DNA of 64,000 bases from Rhizobium rhododendri (GCF_007000325.2 NZ_CP117267.1:186001-250000), one strand, 5' to 3'. Shown: positions 9,275 to 18,837, counted from the stretch's first letter. Notes: generated from the letters alone by a model not told the origin. Made by a program: numbers and translations.

Positions 9275-10317
9275 GCGCTCCGGCCCGCGTCCTTGTCGTT
9301 GATGACTCCGCCACCATGCGGGGTCTGATCACGGCGATCCTCAGTTCCGATCCCGGGGTCAACGTCGTTGGCCAGGCGAGCGATGCCCTGGAGGCCCGTG
9401 CCGCCATCAAGGAACTCAATCCCGACGTCATCACGCTCGACATCGAGATGCCGAACATGAACGGCCTGGAGTTCCTCGAGAAGATCATGAAGCTTAGGCC
9501 GATGCCGGTGATCATGGTATCGACCATGACACACCGGGGCGCCGAGGCGAGCCTCGCGGCACTGGAGATCGGCGCCTTCGATTGCGTCGGCAAACCTGTC
9601 GCCGGCGAGCGTAACCCCTTCGGCGATCTCGTCGAAAAAGTGAAGGCTGCGGCCCGCTCGCAGCGCCAGTTTGCCAGCCAGGCGGCCCGCCAGGCTCCGG
9701 TAACGCCAACTGCCGTCGCCGACTTCCGGGTCGGCCGGAAGATCGTTGCCATCGGCTCGTCGACAGGTGGTGTAGAGGCGCTGATCGCCGTCCTGCAGAA
9801 ATTCCCGGCAAACTGTCCGCCGACCGTTATTACCCAGCACATGCCGCAGACCTTCACCAAAAGCTTTGCCGAGCGGCTGAACCGTCTCTGCGCACCGGTG
9901 GTGCAGGAAGCGACTGACGGTGCACGGCTGGAGATCGGCAAGATCTATCTCGCACCCGGTGGCGAGCGTCATCTGCAGGTCGCCAGTGCCTCGGCGCCGC
10001 ATTGCCGTCTGATCGACCGCGATCCGGTAAACGGTCATCGGCCCTCCGTAGACGTTCTGTTCGATTCGGTTGCAGAACTGGCCGGGCGCAACGCCGTGGG
10101 TGTGATCCTGACCGGGATGGGTCGTGACGGGGCCGCAGGTTTACAAAAAATGCGCCATGCTGGTGCAAGAACCATCGGACAGAACGAAAAAACCTGCGTT
10201 GTTTACGGAATGCCAAGAGTTGCACACGAACTTGGCGCGGTTGAGCAGCAGCTTGCACTGTCTGCCATCGGTGACGAAATATTGAAAATGACAGCCGCCC
10301 GAAAGGAGAGCGAATAA
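9271..10317 (+). CDS. cheB: Chemoreceptor methylesterase/deamidase CheB
   Basis: This 348-residue protein has an N-terminal receiver (Asp11, Asp12, phosphoacceptor Asp57 in ITLDIEMP). It has a C-terminal esterase domain with catalytic Ser in IGSSTGG (163-164), His190 (ITQHMPQTF) and Asp near 285 (GMGRDGAAG). It removes methyl groups from receptors when phosphorylated by CheA. The start is the ATG overlapping the cheR stop at 9271; the open frame upstream inside cheR is not used. It ends TAATG, sharing one base with cheY2. Confidence 0.95.
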   Translation: MSAPARVLVVDDSATMRGLITAILSSDPGVNVVGQASDALEARAAIKELNPDVITLDIEMPNMNGLEFLEKIMKLRPMPVIMVSTMTHRGAEASLAALEIGAFDCVGKPVAGERNPFGDLVEKVKAAARSQRQFASQAARQAPVTPTAVADFRVGRKIVAIGSSTGGVEALIAVLQKFPANCPPTVITQHMPQTFTKSFAERLNRLCAPVVQEATDGARLEIGKIYLAPGGERHLQVASASAPHCRLIDRDPVNGHRPSVDVLFDSVAELAGRNAVGVILTGMGRDGAAGLQKMRHAGARTIGQNEKTCVVYGMPRVAHELGAVEQQLALSAIGDEILKMTAARKESE

Positions 10318-10706
10318 TGTCTCTTGCGGAGAAAATCAAAGTCCTGATCGTTGATGATCAGGTCACCAGCCGCCTACTCTTGAGTGATGCCTTGACCCAA
10401 CTCGGCTTCAAGCAAATCACGTCGGCTGGCGACGGCGAACAGGGGATGAAGATCATGGCGCAGCAGCCCCATCATCTTGTCATCTCTGACTTCAACATGC
10501 CGAAGATGGACGGCCTGGGCTTGCTCCAGGCGGTCCGGACGAATCCGGCCACCAAGAAAGCCGCGTTCATCATCCTGACCGCGCAGGGCGACCGTGCCCT
10601 GGTGCAGAAGGCGGCGGCCCTGGGTGCAAACAACGTTCTCGCCAAGCCCTTTACCATCGAGAAGATGAAGGCGGCTATCGAGGCTGTGTTTGGAGCCCTG
10701 AAATGA
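10317..10706 (+). CDS. cheY2: Chemotaxis response regulator CheY2 (motor-binding)
   Basis: The 129-residue receiver has Asp13, Asp14, phosphoacceptor Asp58 (LVISDFNMP), the Thr in ILTAQG and Lys in LAKPF. In S. meliloti CheY2-P is the main regulator of the motor, acting through FliM to slow rotation, while CheY1 dissipates the signal. It overlaps cheB by one base and cheD by four, so stoichiometry is probably set by coupled translation. Confidence 0.93.
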   Translation: MSLAEKIKVLIVDDQVTSRLLLSDALTQLGFKQITSAGDGEQGMKIMAQQPHHLVISDFNMPKMDGLGLLQAVRTNPATKKAAFIILTAQGDRALVQKAAALGANNVLAKPFTIEKMKAAIEAVFGALK

Positions 10707-11257
10707 TCACCGAGGGTGCAGTCCGGCGCGTGCACATCATACAAGGCGAGTACAAGGTTCTCAGCGACCCGGATGCGGTGCTGTCGACCATTCTCGGCTC
10801 GTGCGTGGCTGCATGTTTGCGTGATCCTGTCGCCGGTGTCGGCGGCATGAACCACTTTCTGTTGCCGGGCAATGCCGGCTCGCCGATGACCGGCGGAGAT
10901 GCGACGCGCTATGGCGTCCATCTCATGGAATTGCTGATCAACGGGCTCCTTAAGCAGGGAGCCCGCCGCGATCGGCTGGAAGCCAAGATATTTGGGGGTG
11001 CGAAGACGATTGCGACCTTCTCGAATGTCGGCGAACAGAATGCCGCATTTGCCGTGCAGTTCCTGCGTGACGAAGGCATTCGTGTCGTCGGCTCCAGCAC
11101 GGGGGGCGACCACGGGCGCAAGGTTGAATTCTGGCCGGTATCGGGTCGGGCGCGGCAATATCCGCTGACCGGTGCCGAAACCAAGAAGACGGTCGATCTT
11201 GAGCGCCGTCCGGTCGTTGCAGCCAGGCCTGTCGAAAACACGGTCGAATTCTTTTGA
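10703..11257 (+). CDS. cheD: Chemoreceptor glutamine deamidase CheD
   Basis: This 184-residue CheD-family enzyme carries catalytic Cys34 in [12 protein letters not shown] and His51 in GGMNHFLLP, plus the Ser/Thr at 28-29. It deamidates specific receptor Gln residues. No CheC is encoded in the window, so the CheC/CheD feedback known from Bacillus is not expected here. The ATG overlaps the cheY2 stop (ATGA). Confidence 0.93.
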   Translation: MITEGAVRRVHIIQGEYKVLSDPDAVLSTILGSCVAACLRDPVAGVGGMNHFLLPGNAGSPMTGGDATRYGVHLMELLINGLLKQGARRDRLEAKIFGGAKTIATFSNVGEQNAAFAVQFLRDEGIRVVGSSTGGDHGRKVEFWPVSGRARQYPLTGAETKKTVDLERRPVVAARPVENTVEFF

Positions 11258-11273
11258 AAAGCGAGGTCTACTC

Positions 11274-11660
11274 ATGAACGCTATCTCGTCTACGGAGGCT
11301 TCGACTGTCGAGGAGGCGCTGCCCGCCATCCTCATGCGGATAGTTTCTGAGTTGCATGACGTCGCCTACCTGATCGAGCGCATCGAGCCGCAACTGCTGG
11401 AACTGAAAGGCATCGACGCGCAGTCGCCGGATTCCATGAAGGTCATGCAGGGCATCGATCTCGCCGTGCAGAAAACCCGCGGCATCGCCGAGTTCATCGA
11501 TACCTTTACGGCTGAAATTCCGGAAGCGTGGATCGTCGACGTCGCGACCGCACTGAGCCTGGTGAAGCTCTCCGAAATGCAAAGGGCCCTCGGCGGCGGC
11601 GTTCGTCACGGCCATTCGCAGCCGCTAAGTAAGGCTGCCGGCGACTTCGACTTCTTCTAG
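11274..11660 (+). CDS. cheT: Chemotaxis protein CheT (CheZ-like DxxxQ motif)
   Basis: The 128-residue protein is the last chemotaxis gene before fliF, the place of orf10/cheT in rhizobial operons. It is mostly helical. Residues 62-66 read DLAVQ inside MQGIDLAVQKTRGIAEFI, which resembles the E. coli CheZ phosphatase motif DLTGQ. S. meliloti CheT is reported to act in signal termination and adaptation. The ATG at 11274 has GCGAGG upstream; the frame open upstream into cheD is not used. Identity rests on position and motif, as the family is small. Confidence 0.78.
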   Translation: MNAISSTEASTVEEALPAILMRIVSELHDVAYLIERIEPQLLELKGIDAQSPDSMKVMQGIDLAVQKTRGIAEFIDTFTAEIPEAWIVDVATALSLVKLSEMQRALGGGVRHGHSQPLSKAAGDFDFF

Positions 11661-11822
11661 TCGCCACGCAAATCGAAACGCAAGACGCGGTCTTCCGCGG
11701 CTTACTCCGAGCCCACGCGACCCCCGACCGCGTTGGAAGAAACGCTCGCGCAAGCTTCGCTGCCTATCTTCGCTGCAGGGCACAAAGCCAGTTTGGTCTT
11801 TGACGAAGCGTGCGAGAACAGA

Positions 11823-13514
11823 ATGAATCTGTTAAATCAACTACTTCAGATATTGAAGAATGTTCAGAATCTAGGCCGAAACCGCCTTATGGCGTTAGGC
11901 GGCGTCGCAGTGCTTTCCATTGCCGTGGTTCTGGGCGCAGCCCTTTACGTCAATAAGCCCGCCCAGGAGACACTTTACGTCGGCCTGGACAAGCCGGACC
12001 TCAACCAGATCAGCATCGCGCTTGCAGAAGCCAATATCGCATTCCAGGTCGGCACCGACGGGACCAGCGTCACGGTCCCTGCAGGCACCACAGGCAAGGC
12101 GCGTCTGCTGCTCGCCGAAAAAGGCCTCCCCAACAGCACCAATGCCGGCTACGAACTGTTTGACAATGTCGGCTCTCTCGGCCTGACCTCCTTCATGCAG
12201 GAAGTCACTCGCGTTCGCGCTCTCGAAGGTGAGATCGGTCGCACCATCACCTCGATCAACGGCATCAGCGCCGCCCGCGTTCACATCGTTATGCCCGATG
12301 TCGGCAACTTTCGCAAAGCCGGGCAAAAGCCCACAGCCTCCGTCATGATCCGCGCCGGCTCCGAAGCTGGCCGCAAGTCTGCCCAGTCCATTCGCCATCT
12401 CGTCGCCTCGGCCGTGCCCGGCCTCGAAGTCGACGACGTTACGATCCTGGATTCCACCGGCCAGCTGCTCGCCTCCGGCGACGATCCGGGCAACAATGCC
12501 CTCAACCGTAACCTCGGCATTGTCCAGAACGTCCAGAGCGAGGTCGAGAAGAACATCGACAAGGCGCTTGCTCCGTTCCTCGGCATGGACAATTTCCGCT
12601 CCAGCGTCACGGCGCAGCTGAATACGGACACGCAGCAGATCCAGTCGACGGTCTACGATCCGGAATCCAAGGTCGAGCGCTCGGTCCGCACCACCAAAGA
12701 AAACCAGAAATCACAGCAGCAGCAGTCTGACACGGCTGCGACGGTCGAACAGAACATCCCCCAGGCGGCGCCCGCATCGGGTGGCGCCAGCCCGCAAAAC
12801 AGTGACCAGACCGACAAGAAGGACGAGCAGACCAACTACGAGATCAACAGCACGACCACGGCCACCGTCCGTAACAGCTACAAGCTCGAGAAGCTTTCGG
12901 TCGCCGTCGTCGTTAACAAGGGTCGCATCGCCAAGATGGTTGGTGAACCCGCCGACCAGGCGAAGATCGACGCCTATATCGCCGACATGCAGAAGATCGT
13001 CGCGACGGCTGCCGGCCTCGACCCCAAGCGCGGCGATATCATTACCGTCAACGCCATGGATTTCCTCGACACCCAGTTGCTCGACGACACGGCCTCTAGC
13101 CCCGGCATCATGGACATGCTGAGCCGCAACATGGCTGGCATCATCAACTCGCTCGCCTTCGTCGTCGTCGCCTTCCTGATCATTATGATGGGCTTCCGTC
13201 CTTTGATCCGCTCGGTAGCCGGTGGACGCCTGGCCGGTACAGAAGCCGATAGCGCCCTGCCGGATGCAGCAGGCCTGGAGCTGCCGGACTTTGCTCCGGG
13301 CGGTGCCGGCGCCGGTGGCGCCCTGATGGACGGCTTCGGCTCCGACTTCGGCTTCGACAGCACCGACGACCTGCTGACGATGGGCGACGACGACGGCAAC
13401 TTCAATCGCCGCGTCAAGGAAGGCCCGGAACGTCGCCTGTCGCGCATGGTGGAAATGAGCGAAGAACGCGCTGCGAAAATCCTCCGAAAATGGGCAGTCG
13501 ACGTCGCCGCCTGA
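11823..13514 (+). CDS. fliF: Flagellar MS-ring protein FliF
   Basis: The 563-residue inner-membrane ring protein has a first transmembrane helix near residues 22-41, PRK/YscJ-like ring domains (ETLYVGLDKPDLNQI; LLLAEKGLPNSTNAGYELFD), a low-complexity Gln/Asp-rich region near 295-350, and a second helix near 445-465. The C-terminal FliG-binding segment (MVEMSEERAAKILRKWAVDV) is intact. I chose the ATG at 11823, since the frame upstream begins only with TTG and adds 30 atypical residues. The Shine-Dalgarno is poor. It follows cheT by 160 bases with no terminator between, so it is probably transcribed with the che operon. Confidence 0.93.
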   Translation: MNLLNQLLQILKNVQNLGRNRLMALGGVAVLSIAVVLGAALYVNKPAQETLYVGLDKPDLNQISIALAEANIAFQVGTDGTSVTVPAGTTGKARLLLAEKGLPNSTNAGYELFDNVGSLGLTSFMQEVTRVRALEGEIGRTITSINGISAARVHIVMPDVGNFRKAGQKPTASVMIRAGSEAGRKSAQSIRHLVASAVPGLEVDDVTILDSTGQLLASGDDPGNNALNRNLGIVQNVQSEVEKNIDKALAPFLGMDNFRSSVTAQLNTDTQQIQSTVYDPESKVERSVRTTKENQKSQQQQSDTAATVEQNIPQAAPASGGASPQNSDQTDKKDEQTNYEINSTTTATVRNSYKLEKLSVAVVVNKGRIAKMVGEPADQAKIDAYIADMQKIVATAAGLDPKRGDIITVNAMDFLDTQLLDDTASSPGIMDMLSRNMAGIINSLAFVVVAFLIIMMGFRPLIRSVAGGRLAGTEADSALPDAAGLELPDFAPGGAGAGGALMDGFGSDFGFDSTDDLLTMGDDDGNFNRRVKEGPERRLSRMVEMSEERAAKILRKWAVDVAA

Positions 13515-13520
13515 CACAAG

Positions 13521-13546
13521 GGCCGGGTTCATTCCCGGCCTTTTTT
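13521..13546 (+). terminator. Rho-independent terminator after fliF
   Basis: GGCCGGG and CCCGGCC form a 7-bp GC stem with a six-base loop, directly followed by six T. It lies just after the fliF stop and ends the che-fliF transcription unit before visN. Confidence 0.85.
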
Positions 13547-13806
13547 CGTGATCGGTCCGACGCCTTTGTTCTTCCCGAAAGCCGGCCATTGATGGTTTTG
13601 CAGAATCGTTTTAACGTTGAACCGGGGAATGGATCAGGGGGCCGATTTTGATCGTATATTCAAATACAGAGAATAGATGTCTCCGAAATCCTTAGAACTT
13701 GGAGGTCTGCTGCTCCAGGGTGTACGTTTGTTCATAGTGATTCGGGGACAGAGAGTTAAAACACTCAAGGTCAGATTTAGTCCAGGCAGGACGTCCTAGC
13801 GCCCAC

Positions 13807-13820
13807 GTTAAACGTTTAAC
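13807..13820. promoter_or_regulatory. Perfect 14-bp palindrome upstream of visN
   Basis: GTTAAACGTTTAAC is a perfect inverted repeat ending 16 bases before the likely visN start. Its place between promoter and ribosome-binding site fits a repressor or autoregulatory operator. No regulator is assigned. The rest of the 290-base gap (13547-13836) is AT-rich in its first half and shows no gene. Confidence 0.5.
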
Positions 13821-13836
13821 ATGGCAGGAAATGCAA

Positions 13837-14577
13837 ATGGACATGAATATACTTCAGGCGAGCCGCAGCGAAGGGGATGTTATTCTCCCAACGCTTCCCG
13901 CCAAGAGCATGACCCGTGACCAGCTTATCCTGCGTCTGATGGACGTCGCAGGCTCCCCCTACATCCATTCGGGCCTGCGCGCCCTGACCGATTATATCGG
14001 CGCCTCCCACTATATGCTCGCCCGCTGCGACCTGCTCCAGGAGAGCGGCCTCGATTTCGTCATGTCGTCCGACTGGCCGTTCGATCTCGTCCGGCGGCTG
14101 GCATCCCATCTCGTCGGCGCCTATGTGCGGACCACCGAGATCGAGAAGTGCATGTTGCTGTTCCAGCCAAGCTTTTCGGTTTTGCCCGACGACGTGACCT
14201 TGCCGGAGGGATCGAGCCGCCAGTACTGCTCGCTGACACTCAATGTCGGCCGCACCCGGCTGTCGCTGATGCTGCTCTATCGTGACGGTTTCATCCTGTC
14301 GCCCGAACGTCTTCGCGAAGTCGGGTTGCTGACGGCCTATTTCGCGAGCTTCGGGCATTGCGTCGAGGGCAAGGGCGAGCGCAGCTTCGAATTGACGGAC
14401 CGGGAGCTGGAATGCCTGTTCTGGATCGCCGAGGGCAAGACCAGCGACGAAATCGCCATGATTCTCGGCATCTCACGCAACACGATCAACAATTACATAA
14501 CCAGCGTCATGCGCAAGACCGCAACCAAGACCCGGTCCGAAGCGATCGCGTTTGCGGTCAGAAACAATCTGGTCTGA
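13837..14577 (+). CDS. visN: LuxR-type motility master regulator VisN
   Basis: The 246-residue protein has an N-terminal ligand-binding-like region (GAF/autoinducer-type fold, about 25-170) and a C-terminal LuxR HTH (about 180-245: LTDRELECLFWIAEGKTSDE, IAMILGISRNTINNYI). In S. meliloti VisN and VisR work together as class IA activators, at the top of the flagellar hierarchy and upstream of rem. Three in-frame ATGs lie at 13831, 13837 and 13843; the second has AGGAA at six bases and is preferred. It is followed after 9 bases by visR. Confidence 0.9.
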   Translation: MDMNILQASRSEGDVILPTLPAKSMTRDQLILRLMDVAGSPYIHSGLRALTDYIGASHYMLARCDLLQESGLDFVMSSDWPFDLVRRLASHLVGAYVRTTEIEKCMLLFQPSFSVLPDDVTLPEGSSRQYCSLTLNVGRTRLSLMLLYRDGFILSPERLREVGLLTAYFASFGHCVEGKGERSFELTDRELECLFWIAEGKTSDEIAMILGISRNTINNYITSVMRKTATKTRSEAIAFAVRNNLV

Positions 14578-14586
14578 GGGGTCACG

Positions 14587-15330
14587 ATGAAATACGCGCC
14601 GGACAGAACGACCGTATCGCGCGAACTGAAGATGACGCGGGTTCACCGTATCTCCAGCCGTTCCGACCTTTTCCCGCGCCTAGTCGCGATGCAGAAACTG
14701 ATCGACGCCCAGAATTTCGCAATTTACCGCGTCGCCGGTTCTGGCCTTCCCAACAGGCTGCGTCTGGTCTGCGAGCTGGAAAACTTCGGTCCGGCCAATC
14801 CCCTGGTCACGAAGGCCATTCTCGACGCTTACGGCGATGACATGCTGGAGCATCTCGAAAAATCGCTGCTGCCGCTCATGTGGAACGGCGTTGACGACGA
14901 GAGCACGGCCGAAGCCATCGATTTTGCCTCGTTCACATTGCGGCTGAAATCCAAGATGCTGCCCTATGCCGGCATTGTGTTTCCGGTCCGGCTGGGAACC
15001 GTGGGTAACGGAATCGTCCTGTTCACCGCCAATTTTATCGACGTCAGCAGCGACGTCATCGTCGATTTGCATGGTCGAAGCTGCCAGATCATGATGGATC
15101 TGCTATCGCTGGACGAACGGCGCAACTCTGCGGTGGAATCGTTGAGCGAGCGGGAAATCGCCTGCCTGCAACTGGCCGGAGACGGCCGGATCAGCGAAGA
15201 AATAGCGGACAAGCTTGGCCTTTCCGTGCATACGGTCAACGCCTATCTCGGCTCGGCGACGATCAAGCTCGATAGCGTCAATCGCATCCAGGCAATCGCG
15301 AAGTCCATCCGGCTTGGCTATATCAGCTGA
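14587..15330 (+). CDS. visR: LuxR-type motility master regulator VisR
   Basis: The 247-residue partner of VisN has the same layout: a sensor-like N-domain and LuxR HTH at about 183-245 (LSEREIACLQLAGDGRISEE, IADKLGLSVHTVNAYL). It is cotranscribed with visN. Known role in S. meliloti: needed with VisN for expression of all motility and chemotaxis genes. The ligand is unknown. Confidence 0.9.
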   Translation: MKYAPDRTTVSRELKMTRVHRISSRSDLFPRLVAMQKLIDAQNFAIYRVAGSGLPNRLRLVCELENFGPANPLVTKAILDAYGDDMLEHLEKSLLPLMWNGVDDESTAEAIDFASFTLRLKSKMLPYAGIVFPVRLGTVGNGIVLFTANFIDVSSDVIVDLHGRSCQIMMDLLSLDERRNSAVESLSEREIACLQLAGDGRISEEIADKLGLSVHTVNAYLGSATIKLDSVNRIQAIAKSIRLGYIS

Positions 15331-15369
15331 CATCACCGTCATCCATTCCTTCACTGCAGGCCGAAACGC

Positions 15370-15397
15370 GCTTCACCCGGCGTGTGCCGGGTGAAGC
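15370..15397. terminator. Bidirectional hairpin between visR and degP
   Basis: GCTTCACCCGGC and GCCGGGTGAAGC form a perfect 12-bp stem with a GTGT loop, in the gap between the convergent visR and protease genes. There is no T-run on either side, so it may end transcription only partially or protect the 3' ends. Confidence 0.6.
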
Positions 15398-15414
15398 TTG
15401 AGCTCTGGACAGTA

Positions 15415-16917
15415 TCAGGCAGCGGCGAAAGGCACGGCCACGAAGGTCTTTGTGCCGTCCCGTTCGATCATCAGCAGAACTGACTTGCGACCGGCCTTGC
15501 TGGCCTGCGCCACCTCAGCCTGAACGTCATGGGCGTTGCGGGCCGGCTTCTGGTTGACCGAGACGATCACATCGCCTGGCTGGATGCCGGCGGACGCTGC
15601 AGCCTTGTCGGGATTGACGCTTTCCACCACGACGCCTGTGACGCTATCGGGAAGATTGAGCGACTGGCGAACTTCCGGCGTCAGTTCCGCAAGCCCGATG
15701 CCCAGCGCAGGCTTGTGACCCTGCTGCGCGTCGCCGCTCTCGACGGAAGCCTGCTCGTCGCCTTTGTCGTTGCCGCCAACCGTTACCGGCAGGTCAACGG
15801 ACTTACCGTCGCGCCACACTGTCAGGCTCTCCTTCGTACCCGGCGACAGGTCGGCCACGAAGCGCGACAGGTCCTTCGGCATTTTCACGGACCTGCCGCC
15901 GAGCCCGGTGATGATGTCGCCGCTCTTGACGCCGGCATTTGCGGCCGGCGTCCCGTCGCTTACCAGCGCCACCAGGGCACCCTGCGGCTGGGTCAAGCCA
16001 ACGGCTTCGGCGATATCCTGCGTCACCGGCTGGATCTCGACGCCGAGATAGCCATGGTCGATCGAGCCGCTCTTCTCGAGCTTGGCGACGATGGTCTTTG
16101 CCTCGTCGGACGGAATGGCGAAGCCGACGCCGACGCTGCCGCCGTTGGGCGAGTAGATCGCCGTGTTGATGCCCACCACCTGGCCGTCGCTATCTACCAG
16201 CGGACCGCCGGAATTACCGTGGTTGATCGGCGCATCGATCTGGATGAAATCGTCGTAGGGGCCGCTGTGCAGGTCGCGGCCACGGGCGGAAACGATGCCG
16301 GCGGTGACCGTCGTGCCGATGCCGAAGGGATTGCCGATGGCGAGAATCTGGTCGCCGAGCTTCAGCTTGTCGGAATCGCCCCATGCGATGGTGGCAAGGG
16401 GCTTGGGAGACTGGATCTTGATGACGGCGAGGTCGGACTTCGGATCGGCGCCGAGCAGCTTAGCCGGGAGCTCCGTCCCGTCATCGAGGGTCACCTTGAT
16501 GTCGATGGCCTTGTCGATCACGTGGTTGTTGGTGACGATCACGCCATCCGAGCTGATGATGAAGCCGGAACCGAGGGCCTGGCTGTGACCCTGGCGGCCC
16601 TGCGGCGCCTGTTGCGGCATCGGCATGCCCTGACCGCCGAAGAACTGGCGGAACTGCTGGTCCATCGGCGAACTGTCGCTGTCGTCGCTGACATTGTCGG
16701 CTTTCATCGTCGTGGTGATGGTGACGACCGCAGGCTTGTCGGCGCTGACGATCGGCGCAAACGAGCCGTTGGCGGCGATGATCCCGCCGACAGCGCCGGA
16801 TTGGCCTGCGGCATTGGCGGCCGTGCTATTGAAAACCAGCGGCAGCGAGGCCGCCCCCAGGATGAAAGCAGCGCCAACGAGGGCTGCGGTCCGGTGTCTC
16901 TGAAGAATTGACGACAT
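15415..16917 (-). CDS. degP: Periplasmic Do-family serine protease (DegP/HtrA)
   Basis: The 500-residue protease-chaperone for misfolded envelope proteins has a signal peptide (residues about 10-36, ending AANA), a trypsin-like domain with triad His132 (TNNHVI), Asp162 (SDLAVIKI) and Ser236 (NHGNSGGPL), and two PDZ domains (about 290-375 and 410-495). I chose the ATG at 16917, preceded by AAGGGA; ten extra codons are open upstream. A Gly/Gln-rich loop before the His domain is usual for the family. It is not a known part of the flagellar regulon and interrupts the motility cluster. Confidence 0.92.
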   Translation of the reverse strand: MSSILQRHRTAALVGAAFILGAASLPLVFNSTAANAAGQSGAVGGIIAANGSFAPIVSADKPAVVTITTTMKADNVSDDSDSSPMDQQFRQFFGGQGMPMPQQAPQGRQGHSQALGSGFIISSDGVIVTNNHVIDKAIDIKVTLDDGTELPAKLLGADPKSDLAVIKIQSPKPLATIAWGDSDKLKLGDQILAIGNPFGIGTTVTAGIVSARGRDLHSGPYDDFIQIDAPINHGNSGGPLVDSDGQVVGINTAIYSPNGGSVGVGFAIPSDEAKTIVAKLEKSGSIDHGYLGVEIQPVTQDIAEAVGLTQPQGALVALVSDGTPAANAGVKSGDIITGLGGRSVKMPKDLSRFVADLSPGTKESLTVWRDGKSVDLPVTVGGNDKGDEQASVESGDAQQGHKPALGIGLAELTPEVRQSLNLPDSVTGVVVESVNPDKAAASAGIQPGDVIVSVNQKPARNAHDVQAEVAQASKAGRKSVLLMIERDGTKTFVAVPFAAA

Positions 16918-17247
16918 GATATTGGTCCCTTGCGAGCGTGTGAACACGATGCCGGGCCGCCTGTCTCGCGTTAGCGGTCGATTGCATCAAAGGCTCAGGC
17001 AGGTCTGCCATGCAGCAGATGGGTTCGCCTGAACTTCGACGCCAAGTAATAGCCCGCTCGAAACGGGTGTCATGTTAAACATAAATAATCAGAATATCGC
17101 GGATATGACCACATTTTCGCCGATAAAGCGGGATTAGGGGTCGGAATTACAGAAAAGTAATTCAAATCGCAGCCAGCATTACTCCGTGGCAATGTTGGCC
17201 GCCATGCCGTGTAATGCTGCAGGGATGCGGGGCTGAACACGTCGGAC

Positions 17248-17284
17248 AAAAAACCAGGGCGACGGTCATGCGTCGCCCTGGTTT
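17248..17284 (-). terminator. Strong terminator of the motA operon
   Basis: A perfect 14-bp inverted repeat (AAACCAGGGCGACG and its complement) surrounds a six-base loop. Read on the minus strand it ends in a run of T, 30 bases after the last gene of the motA-fliM-fliN-fliG-flhB unit. The remaining 330 bases up to the degP start (16918-17247) hold no gene that I can see; the degP promoter must lie there. Confidence 0.88.
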
Positions 17285-17313
17285 CGTAATGGGATTTCGG
17301 CAGTTCAGACGCT

Positions 17314-17754
17314 TCAGGCGTCCATCGCCGGGGATGTCGGTATGGTGTAACGTGCCTGGCTGAGGCTCTGGGCGAGCATAGCCGTATTTTCGTCCGGATC
17401 GCTCGACGGATTGTCGAAGGCGATGTGGTTGATCTCCACGCCGGCATGGTGTTCGGTCAACGCCAGCTTGGCGTAGACGGTTATGCCGACCGGTTTGATC
17501 TCGAGGTCGATGCTGACTTCCGCCGGGCCGCCCCATTCGAGGGCATAGTCGCCCCCTAGGCCAAAATTGACCGTGCCCGGAAGGAAGTAGAGTTCTGCGG
17601 CAGAGGCAACCAGGTCGGCAAGGTTGCCATAGGATTCAAAACGCAGCAGGGAAATCAGGTCCGCTGCGTCAAGCAGTCTCAGTTCGCTTGCCACAGGGCT
17701 AATGGCCTCGGCAAGGATCTGTTCGCGTTTTTCGGAGTAGGGGCATCTTTTCAT
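17314..17754 (-). CDS. Conserved protein of unknown function, last gene of motA-flhB operon
   Basis: The 146-residue soluble protein has no signal peptide or membrane segment. The N-terminal part is helical (SEKREQILAEAISPVASELR) and mentions a possible small domain up to about residue 60. The C-terminal part is beta-rich (VSIDLEIKPVGITVYAKLAL). I do not recognise a domain. Its start lies 4 bases after the flhB stop, and the equivalent gene follows flhB in other rhizobial clusters (SMc03017 in S. meliloti, from memory), so a link to motility is likely but unproved. Confidence 0.75.
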   Translation of the reverse strand: MKRCPYSEKREQILAEAISPVASELRLLDAADLISLLRFESYGNLADLVASAAELYFLPGTVNFGLGGDYALEWGGPAEVSIDLEIKPVGITVYAKLALTEHHAGVEINHIAFDNPSSDPDENTAMLAQSLSQARYTIPTSPAMDA

Positions 17755-17757
17755 TCG

Positions 17758-18837
17758 TTATGGTACCCGCTTATTATTTGATTTCGCCGCATAGATACGA
17801 TGAATCAGTTCTGCGACGGCCTTAAAAAATACTGACGGGATGACACTATCGACCGAGACTTGCGCAAACATGGAGCGCGCAAGTGGCGGATCCTCGAACA
17901 CCGGGATGTTGTTTTCCTCGGCAATTTCCCTGATTTTGAGTGCAATCAGGTCCTGGCCTTTTGCCACGACGACCGGCGCATCGTTTTCCGACCTGACGTA
18001 ACGTAGCGCCACGGCAAAGTGGGTCGGGTTGGCGATGACAAGTGTTGCGCGCGAAACGTTCTTCATCATCCGCCGGCGAGCCCTGTCGCGGGCGATCGAT
18101 CTCTGGCGTGCCTTGACGATAGGGTCGCCCTGCGACTGCTTGAATTCGTCCTTGACGTCCTGCTTCGTCATGCGCAGCTGGTCGTACCAATGGTAGCGCG
18201 TCCAGAACAAATCGATGATACCGACGATCGCGGTCGCCAGCAGCACGACCACAAGGATTTTCTTGATGATGCTCGCAAGCCGGACGAAAATCGTCTGCGG
18301 ATCGGAAAACATCGAATCGATCGAGCTGAAGAACTCGCTGCGCAGCACGAAAAACATGATGATCCCGACAACGACGATCTTCATCATCGATTTGCCGAAT
18401 TCCACCAGTCCGGGGACGCTGAAGATGCGCTTCCAGCCGGCAACCGGCGAAATGCGCGATATCTGCGGCCGGATGCGATCGAGCACGGGTGAGGGCAGGT
18501 GCTGGGCGACCGAGGAACTGATGCCGAACAGGAAGAACAGCACGACCGCCGGTAACAGCAGGTTGCCAACTTCCCAGCCGATCTTGACGAACAGCGACAT
18601 CACGTCAGAGCCGGTTTCCAGGCTCCATTGGTCCGGATTTTCGAACAGGTCGCGAAGCACCTGGCCCATCCGGGCCATCCGATCCGGCAGGAAGAAGATC
18701 ATGTAGATGAAGGTGGCAAGCATGGAGGCAAACAGCGTTGCCTCCCGTGACATCGGGATATTGCCCTTGTCTGTCGCTTCCCGAAGTTTTTTCTCGGTCG
18801 GATTCTCGGTCTTGCTGTCTTTGTCCTCGTCGGCCAA
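17758..18837 (-). CDS. flhB: Flagellar type III export switch protein FlhB
   Basis: The 359-residue inner-membrane protein has four hydrophobic segments (about 30-215) and the autocleaved cytoplasmic domain with the NPTH site ([15 protein letters not shown]). It switches export from rod/hook to filament substrates, with FliK. No ATG is available at the N-terminus. The likely start is TTG at 18837, eight bases after AAAAGGG, giving [17 protein letters not shown]; another TTG at 18855 would add six residues. It sits between fliG and the unknown gene, with a 130-base gap after fliG start side. Confidence 0.92.
   Translation of the reverse strand: MADEDKDSKTENPTEKKLREATDKGNIPMSREATLFASMLATFIYMIFFLPDRMARMGQVLRDLFENPDQWSLETGSDVMSLFVKIGWEVGNLLLPAVVLFFLFGISSSVAQHLPSPVLDRIRPQISRISPVAGWKRIFSVPGLVEFGKSMMKIVVVGIIMFFVLRSEFFSSIDSMFSDPQTIFVRLASIIKKILVVVLLATAIVGIIDLFWTRYHWYDQLRMTKQDVKDEFKQSQGDPIVKARQRSIARDRARRRMMKNVSRATLVIANPTHFAVALRYVRSENDAPVVVAKGQDLIALKIREIAEENNIPVFEDPPLARSMFAQVSVDSVIPSVFFKAVAELIHRIYAAKSNNKRVP

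Noticed and set aside
15529..16911. 460-residue open frame antisense to degP
   Set aside because: His/Asp/Arg-rich with no family features; the minus strand carries an intact catalytic triad and PDZ domains.
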